In this document: positions 26,400-39,116 of the stretch, one piece after another | Numbering within the stretch: the first letter of the stretch is position 1 | How the letters are laid out: the number at the start of each line of letters is the position of its first letter | Assembly: GCF_001265075.1 (NCBI RefSeq) | Contig: NZ_LFKO01000001.1 | Span: 249,527-313,526 of the forward strand | Direction: 5' to 3' | Length of the DNA stretch: 64,000 nt | From: Salinicoccus sp. YB14-2 | GTDB lineage: Bacteria; Bacillota; Bacilli; Staphylococcales; Salinicoccaceae | The notes under the pieces: generated by a model | Seen by the model: the letters and a program-made list of their open reading frames with translations, nothing else | Databases searched by the model: none | What the model was told of the DNA's origin: nothing | Program-made: the position numbers and the translations under genes

Positions 26400-27599
26400 T
26401 TATTCGTAAACATGGGTGCTAACCTGATCATTTTCATCTTTTGTGATGAGGGAATAAGTTTCGTTCTTATCTTCAATTGACACTTCGACCCGGGAGCCTG
26501 AGAAGTGTTCTCCCATCAAACCTTCCACGTATTGTGTGAGGCCGATGATTTCTCCCTGGCTCGTGTACTGTACGGGAATTTCGATCGTCAGGGATTCGAG
26601 AGAGCCGTCTATGAATCTGCCGTAGCCGATGGATGTCGTGAAGTTGTCAAAGTATGAAGACAGGTTTCTGTTGAACAGCTGGTAATCGCTGTTGACCTGT
26701 TCACTGACTTCACGGCCTTCTGAGGACGGGAACATCACATACTCTTCATCCACTTCTGTAAATGAGGATAACTCATTCTCACCGCCTTCAGCAACGGCAT
26801 ATGATATGAAATTACCCGGTGTAATCGATGTATTCGTCGACTGGACAAATATAGCGAATGTGATCGTCTGGTCACTGTACTGCTCGTTCGCTCTCAGTCT
26901 TTCGAGTATTTCATTTGCCATGAGCTGACCCTGCCGCTCCACTTCATCGGCATCGAGGCTTTTCGAATATGTCGTACCGTATTCTTCACGTTGATAGTAG
27001 TGTGTGCTGTTCATCGCGAGACCGATCGTAATGCCGTCGAGTGTCGTATCCCCTTCTTCGTCCCGGGTCAGATAGTTCTGCTCCAGAATGTGAGAAAGAT
27101 AGAGCGGCGCCTCTTCAGCAATCCTCTCCGGGTCCGTGAGTCCTTCTGTTGAAGGGTTCAGCCCGAGATTGCTGAAAGCATTGTTTTCTGTGAGCTCATC
27201 GTCCGACATTTCCTCAATCTCTTCCCGCGTGTACTCCCTGCCGAGAAAACCCCGGACCATATCTTCAGTGAATATTTGACCTTCACGGAATACATAATCA
27301 TCTGTCGGGAATACATTTTTACTGATATCAAAGAGCCCTTTTTCAAACGCTTCGATATTATAGCTTGAAACCATATTACTGCTCGTCAAACCTCTTGAAG
27401 GTGAAATTTCATAGGGGATGACAGTTTGATAATAGTCTTGTTCATCATTACTGTTTGTCACTGTTTCTTCGCGTTCGGCAGTCGGAACTCTTGTAATATT
27501 CTCATCTTCTTCTGTCGTCTCATCACTCACCTCCTGCACATCCGGTCCACAGGCGGCGAGCACAAATACCATGAATATCAATAGTGATTTAAATTTCAT
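26400..27599 (-). CDS. camS: CamS family sex-pheromone lipoprotein
   Basis: 399 residues. The signal peptide ends in the lipobox LAAC with the lipidated Cys at 17. Staphylococcal CamS releases the heptapeptide AIFILAA from its signal peptide, a mimic of the enterococcal pheromone cAM373. The corresponding last seven residues here are MVFVLAA. The mature part (two CamS domains) is exported and its own function is unclear. It begins 5 bp after ligA with its SD inside the ligA 3' end, as in Staphylococcus, and ends at a strong terminator. Confidence 0.92.
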   Translation of the reverse strand: MKFKSLLIFMVFVLAACGPDVQEVSDETTEEDENITRVPTAEREETVTNSNDEQDYYQTVIPYEISPSRGLTSSNMVSSYNIEAFEKGLFDISKNVFPTDDYVFREGQIFTEDMVRGFLGREYTREEIEEMSDDELTENNAFSNLGLNPSTEGLTDPERIAEEAPLYLSHILEQNYLTRDEEGDTTLDGITIGLAMNSTHYYQREEYGTTYSKSLDADEVERQGQLMANEILERLRANEQYSDQTITFAIFVQSTNTSITPGNFISYAVAEGGENELSSFTEVDEEYVMFPSSEGREVSEQVNSDYQLFNRNLSSYFDNFTTSIGYGRFIDGSLESLTIEIPVQYTSQGEIIGLTQYVEGLMGEHFSGSRVEVSIEDKNETYSLITKDENDQVSTHVYE

Positions 27600-27604
27600 A
27601 ATGA

Positions 27605-29575
<1,971 letters not shown>

Positions 29576-29579
29576 TCAT

Positions 29580-31760
29580 CTACTCCTTTTTCTCAAGCGG
29601 TGCAAAGTTGGCAAGCAGTCGCTTGGGCCCTTCTTTGGTGAATATGATGTCGAGTTCCTTGGAATCGCCCTCGCCTTTAATGTTCGAAATGATGCCGTCA
29701 CCGAATTTCTTGTGCGCCACCTTGTCTCCGACTTTGAAAGTTACGCCGCTGTTATCCGTGAGGACCGTCGGTGTTCTTCGGTGCGGACGGCCGGATCTTT
29801 TGGCAAACGGGTTAGATGCTTTCCCTGAATCGATTTCCACCACTTCACCGTCGATCAGTTCAGACGGAATCTCTTTTAAAAAACGGCTTTCGACATTGCT
29901 CTCGATTTTACCGTAAATCATGCGGGAGTCTGCTCTGGAAAGGAACAGCTGATCTTCGGCACGCGTCAGTGCGACGTACATCAGACGCCTCTCCTCTTCC
30001 AGTTCATCTTCATCGAACATTACTCTTTGCGACGGGAAGATGCCCTCTTCCAGACCGACAACAAATATCACCTTGAATTCCAGACCTTTTGAAGCGTGCA
30101 TCGTCATCAGCGTAACGCCTGAGTCCGCTTCAACGCTGTCCTGGTCGGAAACGAGCGCCATGTCGCTTAAGAAGTTGAATAAAAGTTCATCGGACACATC
30201 GTTATCATTGTCGAATTCCCTCGTAACCGTCTTGAACTCTTCCAGGTTTTCTATACGGCTCGTCGATTCCAAAGTATCCTCTTTTTCAAGCACGCTGATA
30301 TAACCTGTATCTTCGAGCACTTCATCCACCAGTTCTGTAATGGAAAGATACTTCGATTTTTCGCGCAGGTTTTCAATCATGTCTTCAAGCTTCATCAGAG
30401 TCAGTATCGCACCTTTTGGAATGCCGATGAAATCCGCTTCTTTGATGGCGTCATACATGCTCAACTCATTGATGCTGCCGTAGTTGAGCAGCTTTTCGAC
30501 CGTCTTCTGGCCGATGCCGCGCTTCGGTGTGTTGATGATACGTTCAAAACTGATATCGTCATGCGGGTTCTGGATGACTTTCAAATAGCTCATCAGATCT
30601 TTTATTTCCATACGGCTGTAGAATTTCATGCCGCCGATCATCTTATACGGAACGCTTCCTTTGACGAATGCATCCTCGACTGCACGTGACTGCGAGTTCG
30701 CACGGTACAGGACGGCCATGTCGCCGTATGAATACTCGCTTGACAGTTCCATGACATGCCTTAAGATTTCCTGGCCTTCCGCACGCTCGGAATCGGCTAA
30801 GATGGTCTTTATTTTCTTTCCGCCCTGGCGTACGGTACGCAGGTCTTTCGGCTTTCTTGATGTGTTGTTGCCGATGACCGCGTTCGCTGCATCCAGAATT
30901 GTTTTTGTCGAGCGGTAGTTCTGTTCAAGGAAGATCACTTTTGCGTCTTTATAATCATCTTCGAAATTCAGTATGTTTTCAATGTTCGCACCGCGGAATT
31001 TATAGATCGACTGGTCGGAGTCGCCGACGACACAGATGTTGCGGTATTTTTGCGACAGCAGGTTCACCAGTTCATACTGCGCCTCGTTCGTATCCTGATA
31101 CTCGTCGACATGGATATACTGGAAACGGTTCTGGTAGTAATCGAGCACCTGCGGCTCTTTTTTAAACAGTTCGATCGTCAGCATGATGAGATCGTCAAAA
31201 TCGAGTGAACTGTTACGGTAAAGGATTTCCTGATAATCTTTATATATCTGACTGTACAGGTCGTCGGAAAAACCGACGGATTCTGCGATGGCTGATGCCG
31301 CGTCGATCAGCTGGTTTTTCTTATCCGATATGTAGGACAGTATCTTTCTCGGATGATGCTGCTTCGTATCTAAGTTCCTGTTTTTTAAAATGCCTTTGAC
31401 GACCGAATTCTGGTCGGTTGGGTCCAGGATGGAAAAACTGTTTTCATATCCCAGATGGCTGATGTCACGGCGCAGTATTCTGACACACATGGAATGAAAC
31501 GTTGAAATCCATATTTTGTGTGCATCGTCGGCGTTTGGAATGAGTGCATGCACCCGGTCCTTCATTTCCCGTGCCGCTTTATTTGTAAAAGTGATGGCCA
31601 GCACATTGTATGGCGGCACCCCTTTTTCTGCGAGCAGATAAGCAATGCGGTGTGTCAATACGCGTGTCTTACCGCTGCCTGCCCCTGCCATGATCAACAG
31701 TGGACCTTCCGTATGCTGGATTGCTTCTTTTTGTTCTTTATTCATCAATGATAAATCCAT
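29580..31760 (-). CDS. pcrA: ATP-dependent DNA helicase PcrA
   Basis: 726 residues (S. aureus PcrA about 730). UvrD/Rep superfamily 1 motifs are present: Walker A AGAGSGKTRVLTHR, DEYQDTN, GDSDQSIYKFRGA, EQNYRS, TMHASKGLEF and VALTRAEDQL. The reading frame extends upstream into pcrB, but GGAG nine bases before the ATG at 31760 (MDLSLMNKEQ) fixes the start, 16 bp after the pcrB stop. It unwinds DNA in repair and plasmid replication; the C-terminal Tudor-like domain (FKVGDKVAHKKFGDG) binds RNA polymerase in relatives. Confidence 0.96.
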   Translation of the reverse strand: MDLSLMNKEQKEAIQHTEGPLLIMAGAGSGKTRVLTHRIAYLLAEKGVPPYNVLAITFTNKAAREMKDRVHALIPNADDAHKIWISTFHSMCVRILRRDISHLGYENSFSILDPTDQNSVVKGILKNRNLDTKQHHPRKILSYISDKKNQLIDAASAIAESVGFSDDLYSQIYKDYQEILYRNSSLDFDDLIMLTIELFKKEPQVLDYYQNRFQYIHVDEYQDTNEAQYELVNLLSQKYRNICVVGDSDQSIYKFRGANIENILNFEDDYKDAKVIFLEQNYRSTKTILDAANAVIGNNTSRKPKDLRTVRQGGKKIKTILADSERAEGQEILRHVMELSSEYSYGDMAVLYRANSQSRAVEDAFVKGSVPYKMIGGMKFYSRMEIKDLMSYLKVIQNPHDDISFERIINTPKRGIGQKTVEKLLNYGSINELSMYDAIKEADFIGIPKGAILTLMKLEDMIENLREKSKYLSITELVDEVLEDTGYISVLEKEDTLESTSRIENLEEFKTVTREFDNDNDVSDELLFNFLSDMALVSDQDSVEADSGVTLMTMHASKGLEFKVIFVVGLEEGIFPSQRVMFDEDELEEERRLMYVALTRAEDQLFLSRADSRMIYGKIESNVESRFLKEIPSELIDGEVVEIDSGKASNPFAKRSGRPHRRTPTVLTDNSGVTFKVGDKVAHKKFGDGIISNIKGEGDSKELDIIFTKEGPKRLLANFAPLEKKE

Positions 31761-31776
31761 TTTTAAAAACTCCATT

Positions 31777-32445
31777 TTATTTAATGATCGTACGAAGCGC
31801 CTGCTTAACGTCTTCGTGAATGATGTTGCCGACGACAATCGTATCGGCATACTGTGACATTTCCCGTGCCTGTTCCTTTGATGAGATGCCGCCACCGTAG
31901 ATGACATGCGTGTTATCCGTGTGCTTACTCACGATATCCATCATCCCCGGATCGCCGTACATTCCGCTGTATTCTATATAGAGAGATTCCGCTTTGTACA
32001 GTTTGTCGATCATGTCGATATAGTGCGGCAGTTCATCTGCTGTGACCGGCTTCGCCTCAGCCTTTTCAAATGCTTTGCAGTTTTCGTTCATGATGATGTA
32101 AGGCAGCATTGAGATGTCCTCATAGTCTATCAGATGGCTGTACTCTTCAAGAGCTTCCAGCATGAGGCCGTGCTGCCACTTGATATTTGAAGTATTGAAT
32201 ACGCTCGGAATAAAGTAATGATCGAATCCCGGCATGACGGCATCCTTGTTCGTCACTTCGAGAGCAACAGGTTTTGAAAACCGTCTGACTCTGGAGAGTG
32301 CATTCAAAACATTATCCTCGGTCACGTTATCCGTCCCCCCGACCAGAACCAGATCCGTATCGGATTCCACAATCTTTTCCAAGTCGTCATCCGATATTTC
32401 CTTGGCGGGATCCAACTTGAATATATGCTTCGCATCTTTTAACAT
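31777..32445 (-). CDS. pcrB: Heptaprenylglyceryl phosphate synthase PcrB
   Basis: 222 residues with a TIM-barrel fold. KHIFKLDPAK at the start and the phosphate-binding VIYGGGISSKEQA near residue 185 match PcrB. The enzyme joins heptaprenyl diphosphate to glycerol-1-phosphate, forming an archaeal-type ether lipid precursor. The ATG at 32445 follows GGGAG; the TTG five codons upstream overlaps it. First gene of the pcrB-pcrA-ligA-camS operon. Confidence 0.93.
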   Translation of the reverse strand: MLKDAKHIFKLDPAKEISDDDLEKIVESDTDLVLVGGTDNVTEDNVLNALSRVRRFSKPVALEVTNKDAVMPGFDHYFIPSVFNTSNIKWQHGLMLEALEEYSHLIDYEDISMLPYIIMNENCKAFEKAEAKPVTADELPHYIDMIDKLYKAESLYIEYSGMYGDPGMMDIVSKHTDNTHVIYGGGISSKEQAREMSQYADTIVVGNIIHEDVKQALRTIIK

Positions 32446-32541
32446 TTTAAAAACTCCCAATAAATTTCATAAAAATATTATATCATTTTCAGAGGTATCT
32501 TTTTATTAATTATATGTGAATTCATCAAATTATATATAAAA

Positions 32542-32572
32542 ACGTCACGATAAGTGAGACTTATCATGACGT
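32542..32572 (-). terminator. Terminator of the VanY-like gene
   Basis: ACGTCACGATAAGT/ACTTATCATGACGT (one mismatch), 3-base loop, then TTTTTATA on the minus strand. Confidence 0.85.
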
Positions 32573-32576
32573 CGGT

Positions 32577-33263
32577 TCAGTCGATGCCCAGATACTCCTC
32601 AAGTACCAGGTCCTGATCATATATTTCTGTCGCCGCTTTTTCGCCGACATATCTGATATGCCACGGCTCGTAGCCGAGCCCGGTAATGTCTTCTTTCCCT
32701 TCCTGATAGCGGACGATGAAGCCGTACTCATGGGCCACATCTTTCATCCATTCATAATCCGGCGTCTCACCGAACGGAACTGCGGCAGTGGACGCACTTT
32801 CCACCGAACCGATATCCACCGCAAGACCCGACTGATGCTCGGAATGTCCCGCCGGCAGTGTCCGGAGGTCCGCCTCTTCCTGTCCGAGAGTCTCAACAAA
32901 ATGATCATAAACTTCCAGCTGATCCTGATACGACCGGAAACCGCTGACGATGACGAGATCAAATCCCTGTTCAGCCGCATCATCAATCAATTCGGTATAC
33001 GCTTCAATGACTTCCTGTTCGACACCCGGATTATAGTCGGCAGGCAGGCTGTAGTCCCCGTTGACAATCAGAATATCATTGATATATGTGACACCGTCCA
33101 CTTCTCTCCATGTCGGTACTGAAAACTCACTGACGCTGTACTCTTCCATAGTTTTACTGAAGACGTCAAACGGCGCATCGGACGGCTCCGCTTCTCCATT
33201 ACCGCAGCCTGAAAGAACCAGAAGCATGCCCGCAATTAATAGTATACGAGTTGTAAAATTCAC
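32577..33263 (-). CDS. Lipoprotein D-alanyl-D-alanine carboxypeptidase, M15/VanY family
   Basis: 228 residues from a GTG at 33263 that has AGAGG seven bases upstream. The signal peptide ends in LVLSGC (lipobox), so the enzyme is tethered outside the membrane. Zinc and active-site motifs of M15B peptidases are present: SGFRSYQDQ, HSEHQSGLAVDIG and EPWHIRYVG. It trims the terminal D-Ala from peptidoglycan stem peptides. It lies 19 bp after purB but ends at its own terminator. Confidence 0.87.
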   Translation of the reverse strand: MNFTTRILLIAGMLLVLSGCGNGEAEPSDAPFDVFSKTMEEYSVSEFSVPTWREVDGVTYINDILIVNGDYSLPADYNPGVEQEVIEAYTELIDDAAEQGFDLVIVSGFRSYQDQLEVYDHFVETLGQEEADLRTLPAGHSEHQSGLAVDIGSVESASTAAVPFGETPDYEWMKDVAHEYGFIVRYQEGKEDITGLGYEPWHIRYVGEKAATEIYDQDLVLEEYLGID

Positions 33264-33282
33264 ATTCACACCTCTTTTTATT

Positions 33283-34578
33283 TTACTCGAGACCTGCACG
33301 CCTGAAGATGACATCGACACGCTGCAGGTGATGGTTTTCATCGAACAGCCCGCCTATCTCTTCCTCCGTCAGCACTTCAGTGATCCGTTCATCTGCCGAA
33401 ATCAAGTCCCTGAACGGCACTTTCGTCTCCCATGATTCCATCGCTTTCGGCTGCACAAGGTCATACGCCTCTTCTCTTGCGAGACCTTTATCAATCATCG
33501 TCAGCATGACGCGCTGTGAGTACACAAGGCCGAACGTTTTATCGATGTTGTTTTTCATGTTGTCTTCAAACACTGTCAGGTTTTTAACGAGGTTTGTAAA
33601 TCTGTTTAACATATAATCGAGCGCAATCGTCACATCCGGAAGCATGATCCGTTCCGCCGATGAATGGGAAATATCTCTTTCATGCCAGAGCGGCACATTT
33701 TCATACGCCGTTGAAATATAGCCGCGGATCACGCGCGCAAGTCCGGTCACGTTCTCGCTGCCGATCGGATTCCGTTTATGCGGCATCGCACTGGACCCTT
33801 TCTGACCTTTGCCGAATGATTCTTCCACTTCACGCGTTTCCGTCTTCTGAAGCCCGCGGATTTCCACTGCGAATTTCTCGATTGACGTTGCAATCAGCGC
33901 AAGCACACCGATGTAATGGGCATGACGGTCACGCTGCAGTGTCTGTGTGGACACTTCCGCAAAATCGAGGCCGAGATGTTCACATACATACTCTTCCACT
34001 TCAGGCGGGATATTTGCGAATGTGCCGACGGCACCGCTCATCTTGCCCACTTCAATCTCTTCCCTGACGGCTTTGAAACGCTTCAGGTTGCGTTTCATTT
34101 CCATATACCATAAAGCAAGTTTGACACCGAACGTCGTCGGTTCCGCATGCACCCCATGCGTTCGCCCCATCATCAACGTCGTCTTATGCTCTTTTGCACG
34201 CTCGCCGAGCACGTCGATGAAACGCTCAAGGTCGCGCTCGATTACTTCATTCGCCTGTTTGATTATGTAGTTCTGTGCCGTATCCACAACATCCGTCGAC
34301 GTGAGGCCGTAGTGCACCCACTTTTTCTCTTCACCGAGCGTTTCCGACACCTGTCTTGTAAATGCCACGACGTCATGACGCGTCTCTGCTTCTATTTCAA
34401 GTATGCGGTCCACATCAATCTTCGCATTCGGGCGGATGTTCTTCACTTCATCTTTTGGGATGATGCCGAGTTCTGCCCATGCTTCCGCCGCCAGAATCTC
34501 AACTTCCAACCATGCTTTGTACTTATTTTCATCTGTCCAGATTGCTGCCATTTCATCTCTCGTATAACGTGAAATCAT
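33283..34578 (-). CDS. purB: Adenylosuccinate lyase
   Basis: 431 residues, the normal length. The fumarase/aspartase superfamily signature is [16 protein letters not shown] near residue 260; the catalytic His region is [14 protein letters not shown] near 138. It cleaves adenylosuccinate to AMP and SAICAR to AICAR in purine synthesis. AAGGAGCG precedes the ATG. Its place next to the pcrB operon is conserved in staphylococci. Confidence 0.97.
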   Translation of the reverse strand: MISRYTRDEMAAIWTDENKYKAWLEVEILAAEAWAELGIIPKDEVKNIRPNAKIDVDRILEIEAETRHDVVAFTRQVSETLGEEKKWVHYGLTSTDVVDTAQNYIIKQANEVIERDLERFIDVLGERAKEHKTTLMMGRTHGVHAEPTTFGVKLALWYMEMKRNLKRFKAVREEIEVGKMSGAVGTFANIPPEVEEYVCEHLGLDFAEVSTQTLQRDRHAHYIGVLALIATSIEKFAVEIRGLQKTETREVEESFGKGQKGSSAMPHKRNPIGSENVTGLARVIRGYISTAYENVPLWHERDISHSSAERIMLPDVTIALDYMLNRFTNLVKNLTVFEDNMKNNIDKTFGLVYSQRVMLTMIDKGLAREEAYDLVQPKAMESWETKVPFRDLISADERITEVLTEEEIGGLFDENHHLQRVDVIFRRAGLE

Positions 34579-34675
34579 AAACGCTCGCTCCTTAAATTTT
34601 TATGCCCTTTCATTATAACAGAAAATAAAGTGCTTCTTTCCGATGCTTAAATCATTTCTGTAAATCAACGTAAAA

Positions 34676-34699
34676 AAACCGGAAATTCATTCCCGGTTT
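34676..34699 (-). terminator. Terminator after the NETI gene
   Basis: AAACCGG/CCGGTTT stem with partial inner pairing and seven T on the minus strand, immediately past the stop codon. Confidence 0.75.
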
Positions 34700-34894
34700 C
34701 TACTCTTCGATACGCCTGCCTTCGAATTCTATCTGCTGATGGCTGACGGTGCGTGTGCCGTTCTCTTCTTTCCATACGGGCACCTCGGATCGTCTGACCG
34801 GCGTGTAGCCTTCAGTTTTCATTCTTTCCAGGCAGTCACTGATCGATTCATTTTCTTCAACTTTAAATCTTTTCTTCTTTTTTTGATTCGCCAT
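34700..34894 (-). CDS. NETI motif-containing protein
   Basis: 64 residues. [24 protein letters not shown] and WKEENG match the NETI-motif family (Bacillus YebG). It starts at the ATG at 34894, inside the 3' end of the upstream UPF0316 gene (32-bp overlap). The same pair (YebE-YebG) is adjacent in Bacillus. The function is unknown. Confidence 0.8.
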   Translation of the reverse strand: MANQKKKKRFKVEENESISDCLERMKTEGYTPVRRSEVPVWKEENGTRTVSHQQIEFEGRRIEE

Positions 34895-35510
34895 TTGCTT
34901 CAGCCATTTCCTCTTCATATATTTCTTCTAAAACTTCTTCTACATTTTCCGGCTCATAATTTGCCACTTTACGGCTGCTGACGCCTTTCGTCCAGAAGCC
35001 GCCGCTGATTGTTTTAGTCTCATAAGCTACGATGAATGCTTTATCATCAAGTTCTCTTATTGTTTCAATCAGTTTATTCTGATAGCGTCTCGGTGTTAAA
35101 ATCTGCATCGTCGTTCGTTCGCCGTCACGGCCGTATGCTGTACCGTGTGTGACACCGTAGCCTAAATTTCTCAACTGGTCCGGCAGATCACGGTCGCGTT
35201 CTGCGGTGGTCACATTGACAACCATATAACCGAGGGCAAGTTTTTCTTCAATCTTCAAACCTGTCAGTATACCGACACCAAAACCGAGTGCATATGCAAT
35301 GATGTTTACCGGCTGGTCTAGATTATCAAGCACCAGTCCCAGACCGATGATATAGACCAGTGTTTCCAAAATACTGACGGAGGCTGCCATATACCGGTAG
35401 CCTTTTGTAAGGGCGACTGTGCGTAAAGTCATAAAGCTGACGTAAAATATATTGATGACAAATATGACGATGACCATCAATATGGCACTTTGTGAAATCA
35501 TTTCGAACAT
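34863..35510 (-). CDS. UPF0316/DUF2179 membrane protein (YebE-like)
   Basis: 215 residues. Three N-terminal membrane helices (about 8-28, 40-60, 65-85) are followed by a cytoplasmic DUF2179-like domain ([23 protein letters not shown]) and a Glu-rich tail. The family is conserved in Bacilli with unknown function; the DUF2179 fold resembles small ligand-binding domains. GGGAGG lies ten bases before the ATG. The C-terminal coding region overlaps the NETI gene. Confidence 0.85.
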   Translation of the reverse strand: MFEMISQSAILMVIVIFVINIFYVSFMTLRTVALTKGYRYMAASVSILETLVYIIGLGLVLDNLDQPVNIIAYALGFGVGILTGLKIEEKLALGYMVVNVTTAERDRDLPDQLRNLGYGVTHGTAYGRDGERTTMQILTPRRYQNKLIETIRELDDKAFIVAYETKTISGGFWTKGVSSRKVANYEPENVEEVLEEIYEEEMAEANGESKKEEKI

Positions 35511-35535
35511 CTTTCATTTTCCTCCCGGTTATAAT

Positions 35536-36363
35536 TTACTTTTTATATGAATGATACCGGTTGTACGGCAGATCACGCTTATGCTGCGTTTTATCATACC
35601 AGTTGATGATGGTTTCATAATCCTTGTCATTGATGTCTTTACCTTCCAGAAAGTCATCAATCGCGTCATACTCGACACCGAGTGCTTCTTCGTCGCTCAG
35701 CATCGGACGGTCGCTCTCGAGGTCCGCCGTCGGCACTTTCTTATACAGATGTTCCGGTGCCCCGAGGTGCTTTAATATCGCCTGCCCCTGACGCTTGTTC
35801 AGCCCGACGAGCGGCGCGATATCACACGCGCCGTCACCGTGTTTTGTATAAAATCCGGTCAATGCTTCTGCTGCATGGTCGGCCCCGAGCACGATGCCTT
35901 CTGTCGCAGCCGCAACAGCGTACTGCGCCTTCATGCGCTCGCGTGCCTTTTCATTGCCTTTGATGAAATCGGATAATTCATAACCCGCTGCCTTCAATGC
36001 ATCCACACTCGCATCCACCGATGCTTTGATGTTTATTTCCCGGAAAGATGTCGGGCTGATGAATTCAACCGCATCCGTTGCATCCTCTTTGTCCGCCTGT
36101 TCTCCGTACGGCAGATTCAGTGCATGGAATGAATATTTTTCCTCATTTTGTTCCTCGTTCAGTTCATCGACTGCCATCTGTGCAAGTTTTCCGAGCAGAG
36201 TGGAATCCTGACCGCCCGATATGCCGAGCACCATGGTTTTCAGGAAAAGATGGCCTTTCATATAGTCTTTGATGAAATCAATGATTTCCCTCGCTTCTGC
36301 TTCAGGGGAAATCTCACTTTTTGCATGCAGTGCATTGATAATCTCCTCTTGACGTGGTCTCAT
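35536..36363 (-). CDS. nadE: NAD synthetase, ammonia-dependent
   Basis: 275 residues, as in S. aureus (about 273). The ATP pyrophosphatase loop [11 protein letters not shown] is near residue 47; LPYGEQ and GTDHAAE-type segments ([23 protein letters not shown]) follow. It converts nicotinate adenine dinucleotide to NAD with ammonia. GGAGTGA precedes the ATG at 36363. It lies 7 bp after pncB, forming the salvage operon pncB-nadE. Confidence 0.95.
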   Translation of the reverse strand: MRPRQEEIINALHAKSEISPEAEAREIIDFIKDYMKGHLFLKTMVLGISGGQDSTLLGKLAQMAVDELNEEQNEEKYSFHALNLPYGEQADKEDATDAVEFISPTSFREINIKASVDASVDALKAAGYELSDFIKGNEKARERMKAQYAVAAATEGIVLGADHAAEALTGFYTKHGDGACDIAPLVGLNKRQGQAILKHLGAPEHLYKKVPTADLESDRPMLSDEEALGVEYDAIDDFLEGKDINDKDYETIINWYDKTQHKRDLPYNRYHSYKK

Positions 36364-36370
36364 ATTACTA

Positions 36371-37822
36371 TCACTCCAATTTTTTATTGCTTGCGTCCTC
36401 AATCAAATCCTGCTTGATCTGCCACAATTTTCTCGACAGGTCGACAGGATACTCCTCCGGATTCAAAAAGCGCTTATACTCTTCCCATAAAATGGCGAGG
36501 TTGCTGTCAAGACGTTCCTTTATCTCTTCCACTGTATTGGATTTATAAACTAATTTGCCCTCTGTAAAGATATCTTTCAACAATTCCACTTTATCGTAGG
36601 AATAGATTAGCTTGCGCTTGATTGTATGCACAGGGTGGAACATGAGGAGCGGTTCATCGGTATTCAATTCTTCATCGAACTGTGTGATGTACTCCCCTTC
36701 ACTCATGCCCGTCTGTCTATTGATGATGCGGTAGACATTTTTTTTCGCCGGTGTCGTCATCTTCTCGACATTGCCGGAAATCTTTATACGGTCTTCAAAT
36801 TTGCCGTCTCTGTTTTCCACCGCGACCAGTTTATATACTGCACCGAGTGCCGGCTGATCGTAGGCAGTGATCAATTTCGTGCCGATGCCCCAGCTGTCCA
36901 CTTTCGCTCCCTGGGATTGCAGAGACAGGATAGTTACTTCATCGAGGTCATTCGATACGATGATTTTCGCCTCAGTGAATCCTGCCGCATCCAGCATTTC
37001 ACGCGCTTTTTTGGATAAGTATGCGATATCACCCGAATCGAGACGGATACCGATGAAGTTGATCTTATCCCCCATTTCACGCGCCACTTTGATGGCGTTC
37101 GGCACGCCTGATTTCAATGTATCAAAAGTATCGACTAGAAAGACGCAGTCTTCGTGAGTCGCCGCGTAAGCTTTGAATGCTTCATAATCATCGCCGTATG
37201 CCTGGATCATCGAATGTGCGTGCGTACCGCTCGGCGGCAGGTCGAACAGTTTGGCCGCGCGGACATTACTCGTGCCGTCAAAGCCGCCGATGATGGCTGC
37301 TCTTGCACCCCAGATGGCTGCATCGAATTCATGTGCACGCCTCGAGCCGAACTCCATCAGCTGTTCATTCGGCGTAAGCTGGCGGATGCGGCTCGCCTTT
37401 GTCGCAATCAGCGTCTGATAGTTGACGATGTTGAGCAGTGCCGTTTCAATGAGCTGAGCTTCTGCGAGCGGCGCTTCCACCTGCACAAGCGGCATATTAT
37501 TGAAAACGACCTGCCCCTCTTCGACTGCACGCAGATTACCTGTAAACTTCAAATCTTTCAGGTAGCCCAGAAATTCTTCACTGTATTTCTGAGACCGCAG
37601 ATACTCTATATCCGAATCCGTAAACCGCAGATTTGAAAGATAATCGATAATCCTCTCCAGTCCGGCAAAAACGGCGTATCCGTTTTCAAAAGGCATCTGT
37701 CTGAAATAAAGATCAAATATCGCCATGCGATTATGGATGTTCTGATTGTAATAGACTTCTGCCATATTGATCTGGTATAAATCTGTATGTAGCATAAAAC
37801 TGTCGTCCTCGTATTGATACAT
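36371..37822 (-). CDS. pncB: Nicotinate phosphoribosyltransferase
   Basis: 483 residues. Hallmarks are [14 protein letters not shown] at the start, [31 protein letters not shown] near residue 157 and [16 protein letters not shown] near 275. It makes nicotinate mononucleotide from nicotinate and PRPP with ATP. It is cotranscribed with nadE. It diverges from an MFS/nicotinamidase pair across a 105-bp region (37823-37927). Confidence 0.95.
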   Translation of the reverse strand: MYQYEDDSFMLHTDLYQINMAEVYYNQNIHNRMAIFDLYFRQMPFENGYAVFAGLERIIDYLSNLRFTDSDIEYLRSQKYSEEFLGYLKDLKFTGNLRAVEEGQVVFNNMPLVQVEAPLAEAQLIETALLNIVNYQTLIATKASRIRQLTPNEQLMEFGSRRAHEFDAAIWGARAAIIGGFDGTSNVRAAKLFDLPPSGTHAHSMIQAYGDDYEAFKAYAATHEDCVFLVDTFDTLKSGVPNAIKVAREMGDKINFIGIRLDSGDIAYLSKKAREMLDAAGFTEAKIIVSNDLDEVTILSLQSQGAKVDSWGIGTKLITAYDQPALGAVYKLVAVENRDGKFEDRIKISGNVEKMTTPAKKNVYRIINRQTGMSEGEYITQFDEELNTDEPLLMFHPVHTIKRKLIYSYDKVELLKDIFTEGKLVYKSNTVEEIKERLDSNLAILWEEYKRFLNPEEYPVDLSRKLWQIKQDLIEDASNKKLE

Positions 37823-37899
37823 TGTTGGTCCACCCTTCCTTTTGCTCCAGTATATCAGTTATAATTTAATCATAATTATTTTACCACAGGATAATAAGA

Positions 37900-37913
37900 T
37901 TAGAACATTCTAA
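37900..37913. promoter_or_regulatory. Candidate operator in the NAD-salvage divergent region
   Basis: TTAGAA-CA-TTCTAA is a perfect 6-2-6 palindrome just before the SD of the MFS gene and within the 105-bp divergent region. It is short, so it could be chance. Confidence 0.3.
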
Positions 37914-37927
37914 CATCGGAGGTTTGC

Positions 37928-39112
37928 ATGGATACAAACGGTTTCAGAAGAAAATTCATTATCCTATCCATTATAGTATGTATTTCCGGTTTTTCCCAAG
38001 GGCTGCTTCTGCCTTTGATTTCATTCATATTTGAAGACCGCGGCATCTCACCGACACTGAGCGGCCTGCATGCTTCCGGTCTTTACATCGGCGTGTTTGT
38101 ATCCGCGCTGTTCATCGAAGCACCGCTCAGAAAATACGGCTATCTGCCGATGATTGTCATCGGCGGTGCAACGGTCGGCGTGTCGCTGTTTTTATTCCCA
38201 TTCCTTGAAAATATATGGATTTGGTTTGTCCTCCGTCTTGTTATCGGGGTTGCCGATAATGTGCTGCATTTCAGCACCCAGACGTGGCTGATCCAGTCGA
38301 CACCGCCGAAACAGATGGGCAAGATCATTGCATTTTACGGCCTGTTCTTTTCCTTCGGTTTTATGGTCGGCCCGAAAGTCAGTGAACTGGTCGTCATCAA
38401 CGAGGCACTGCCGTTCATTGTTTCTGCGGTTCTGACCATGATTGCATGGCCGCTGATCTTCCTGCTGCCGGGGGCACGGGAGGAGAAGCCGGTCGATGCC
38501 GGCGTGCCAAGCAGTTTATTCAATACTTTGAAAAACTTCAAGGCGGTCATCATTACAAGCTGGGCATGTTTTTTGATGCCGATGCTGTTCGGTATTTTCG
38601 AAGGCTCGCTGAATACGAACTTCCCGGTGTATGCTCTCCGTAATGATTTTGAAGTGTCCGAAGTGACCTGGATACTGCCGATGTTTTCTTTCGGCGCGAT
38701 ACTGCTTCAGGTGCCGATCGGCATCTTCGGCGACAAAGTCGGACGCAGCAGGCTCATCAGCATACTGCTCCTGCTTGGACTCGGCACATTCCTGTTGATG
38801 GAAATCTTCAGTGATTCATTCTTGATGCTGATGATTTTATTTGCTTTGGCGGGTATTTTTGTCGGTTCGATGTATTCGCTCGGCATCAGTTATATGGCAG
38901 ATATGACACCTGATTTCAATCTTCCGGCGGGTAACTTGATTGCCGGCATGTTTTTCAGTATCGGCAGCATACTCGGTCCGGTGATCGGCGGTGCTGTCAT
39001 TACCGGAACGGACGGCGGCTTGTACTTTTTCTTCTTTGTCATTGCGATTTTGGCGGTCTTTATTTTAAATGTAATTTTTATAATTTCAAAAAGAAACTAT
39101 GTAAAGGAATGA
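37928..39112 (+). CDS. MFS transporter linked to nicotinamidase
   Basis: 394 residues with 12 predicted spans. The usual loop motif appears as LFIEAPLRKYGY after span 2 and GDKVGRSR after span 8. Its stop lies 4 bp before the nicotinamidase gene, so the two are cotranscribed, and it diverges from pncB-nadE. Context suggests uptake of nicotinamide, nicotinate or a related vitamin, but the sequence resembles general MFS efflux carriers, so transport direction is open. Confidence 0.78.
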   Translation: MDTNGFRRKFIILSIIVCISGFSQGLLLPLISFIFEDRGISPTLSGLHASGLYIGVFVSALFIEAPLRKYGYLPMIVIGGATVGVSLFLFPFLENIWIWFVLRLVIGVADNVLHFSTQTWLIQSTPPKQMGKIIAFYGLFFSFGFMVGPKVSELVVINEALPFIVSAVLTMIAWPLIFLLPGAREEKPVDAGVPSSLFNTLKNFKAVIITSWACFLMPMLFGIFEGSLNTNFPVYALRNDFEVSEVTWILPMFSFGAILLQVPIGIFGDKVGRSRLISILLLLGLGTFLLMEIFSDSFLMLMILFALAGIFVGSMYSLGISYMADMTPDFNLPAGNLIAGMFFSIGSILGPVIGGAVITGTDGGLYFFFFVIAILAVFILNVIFIISKRNYVKE

Positions 39113-39116
39113 TTTT

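Noticed and set aside
31761-31907. Longer PcrA start giving 775 residues
   Set aside because: The extra part lies inside pcrB in another frame and has no homology to PcrA N-termini; a good SD precedes the ATG at 31760.
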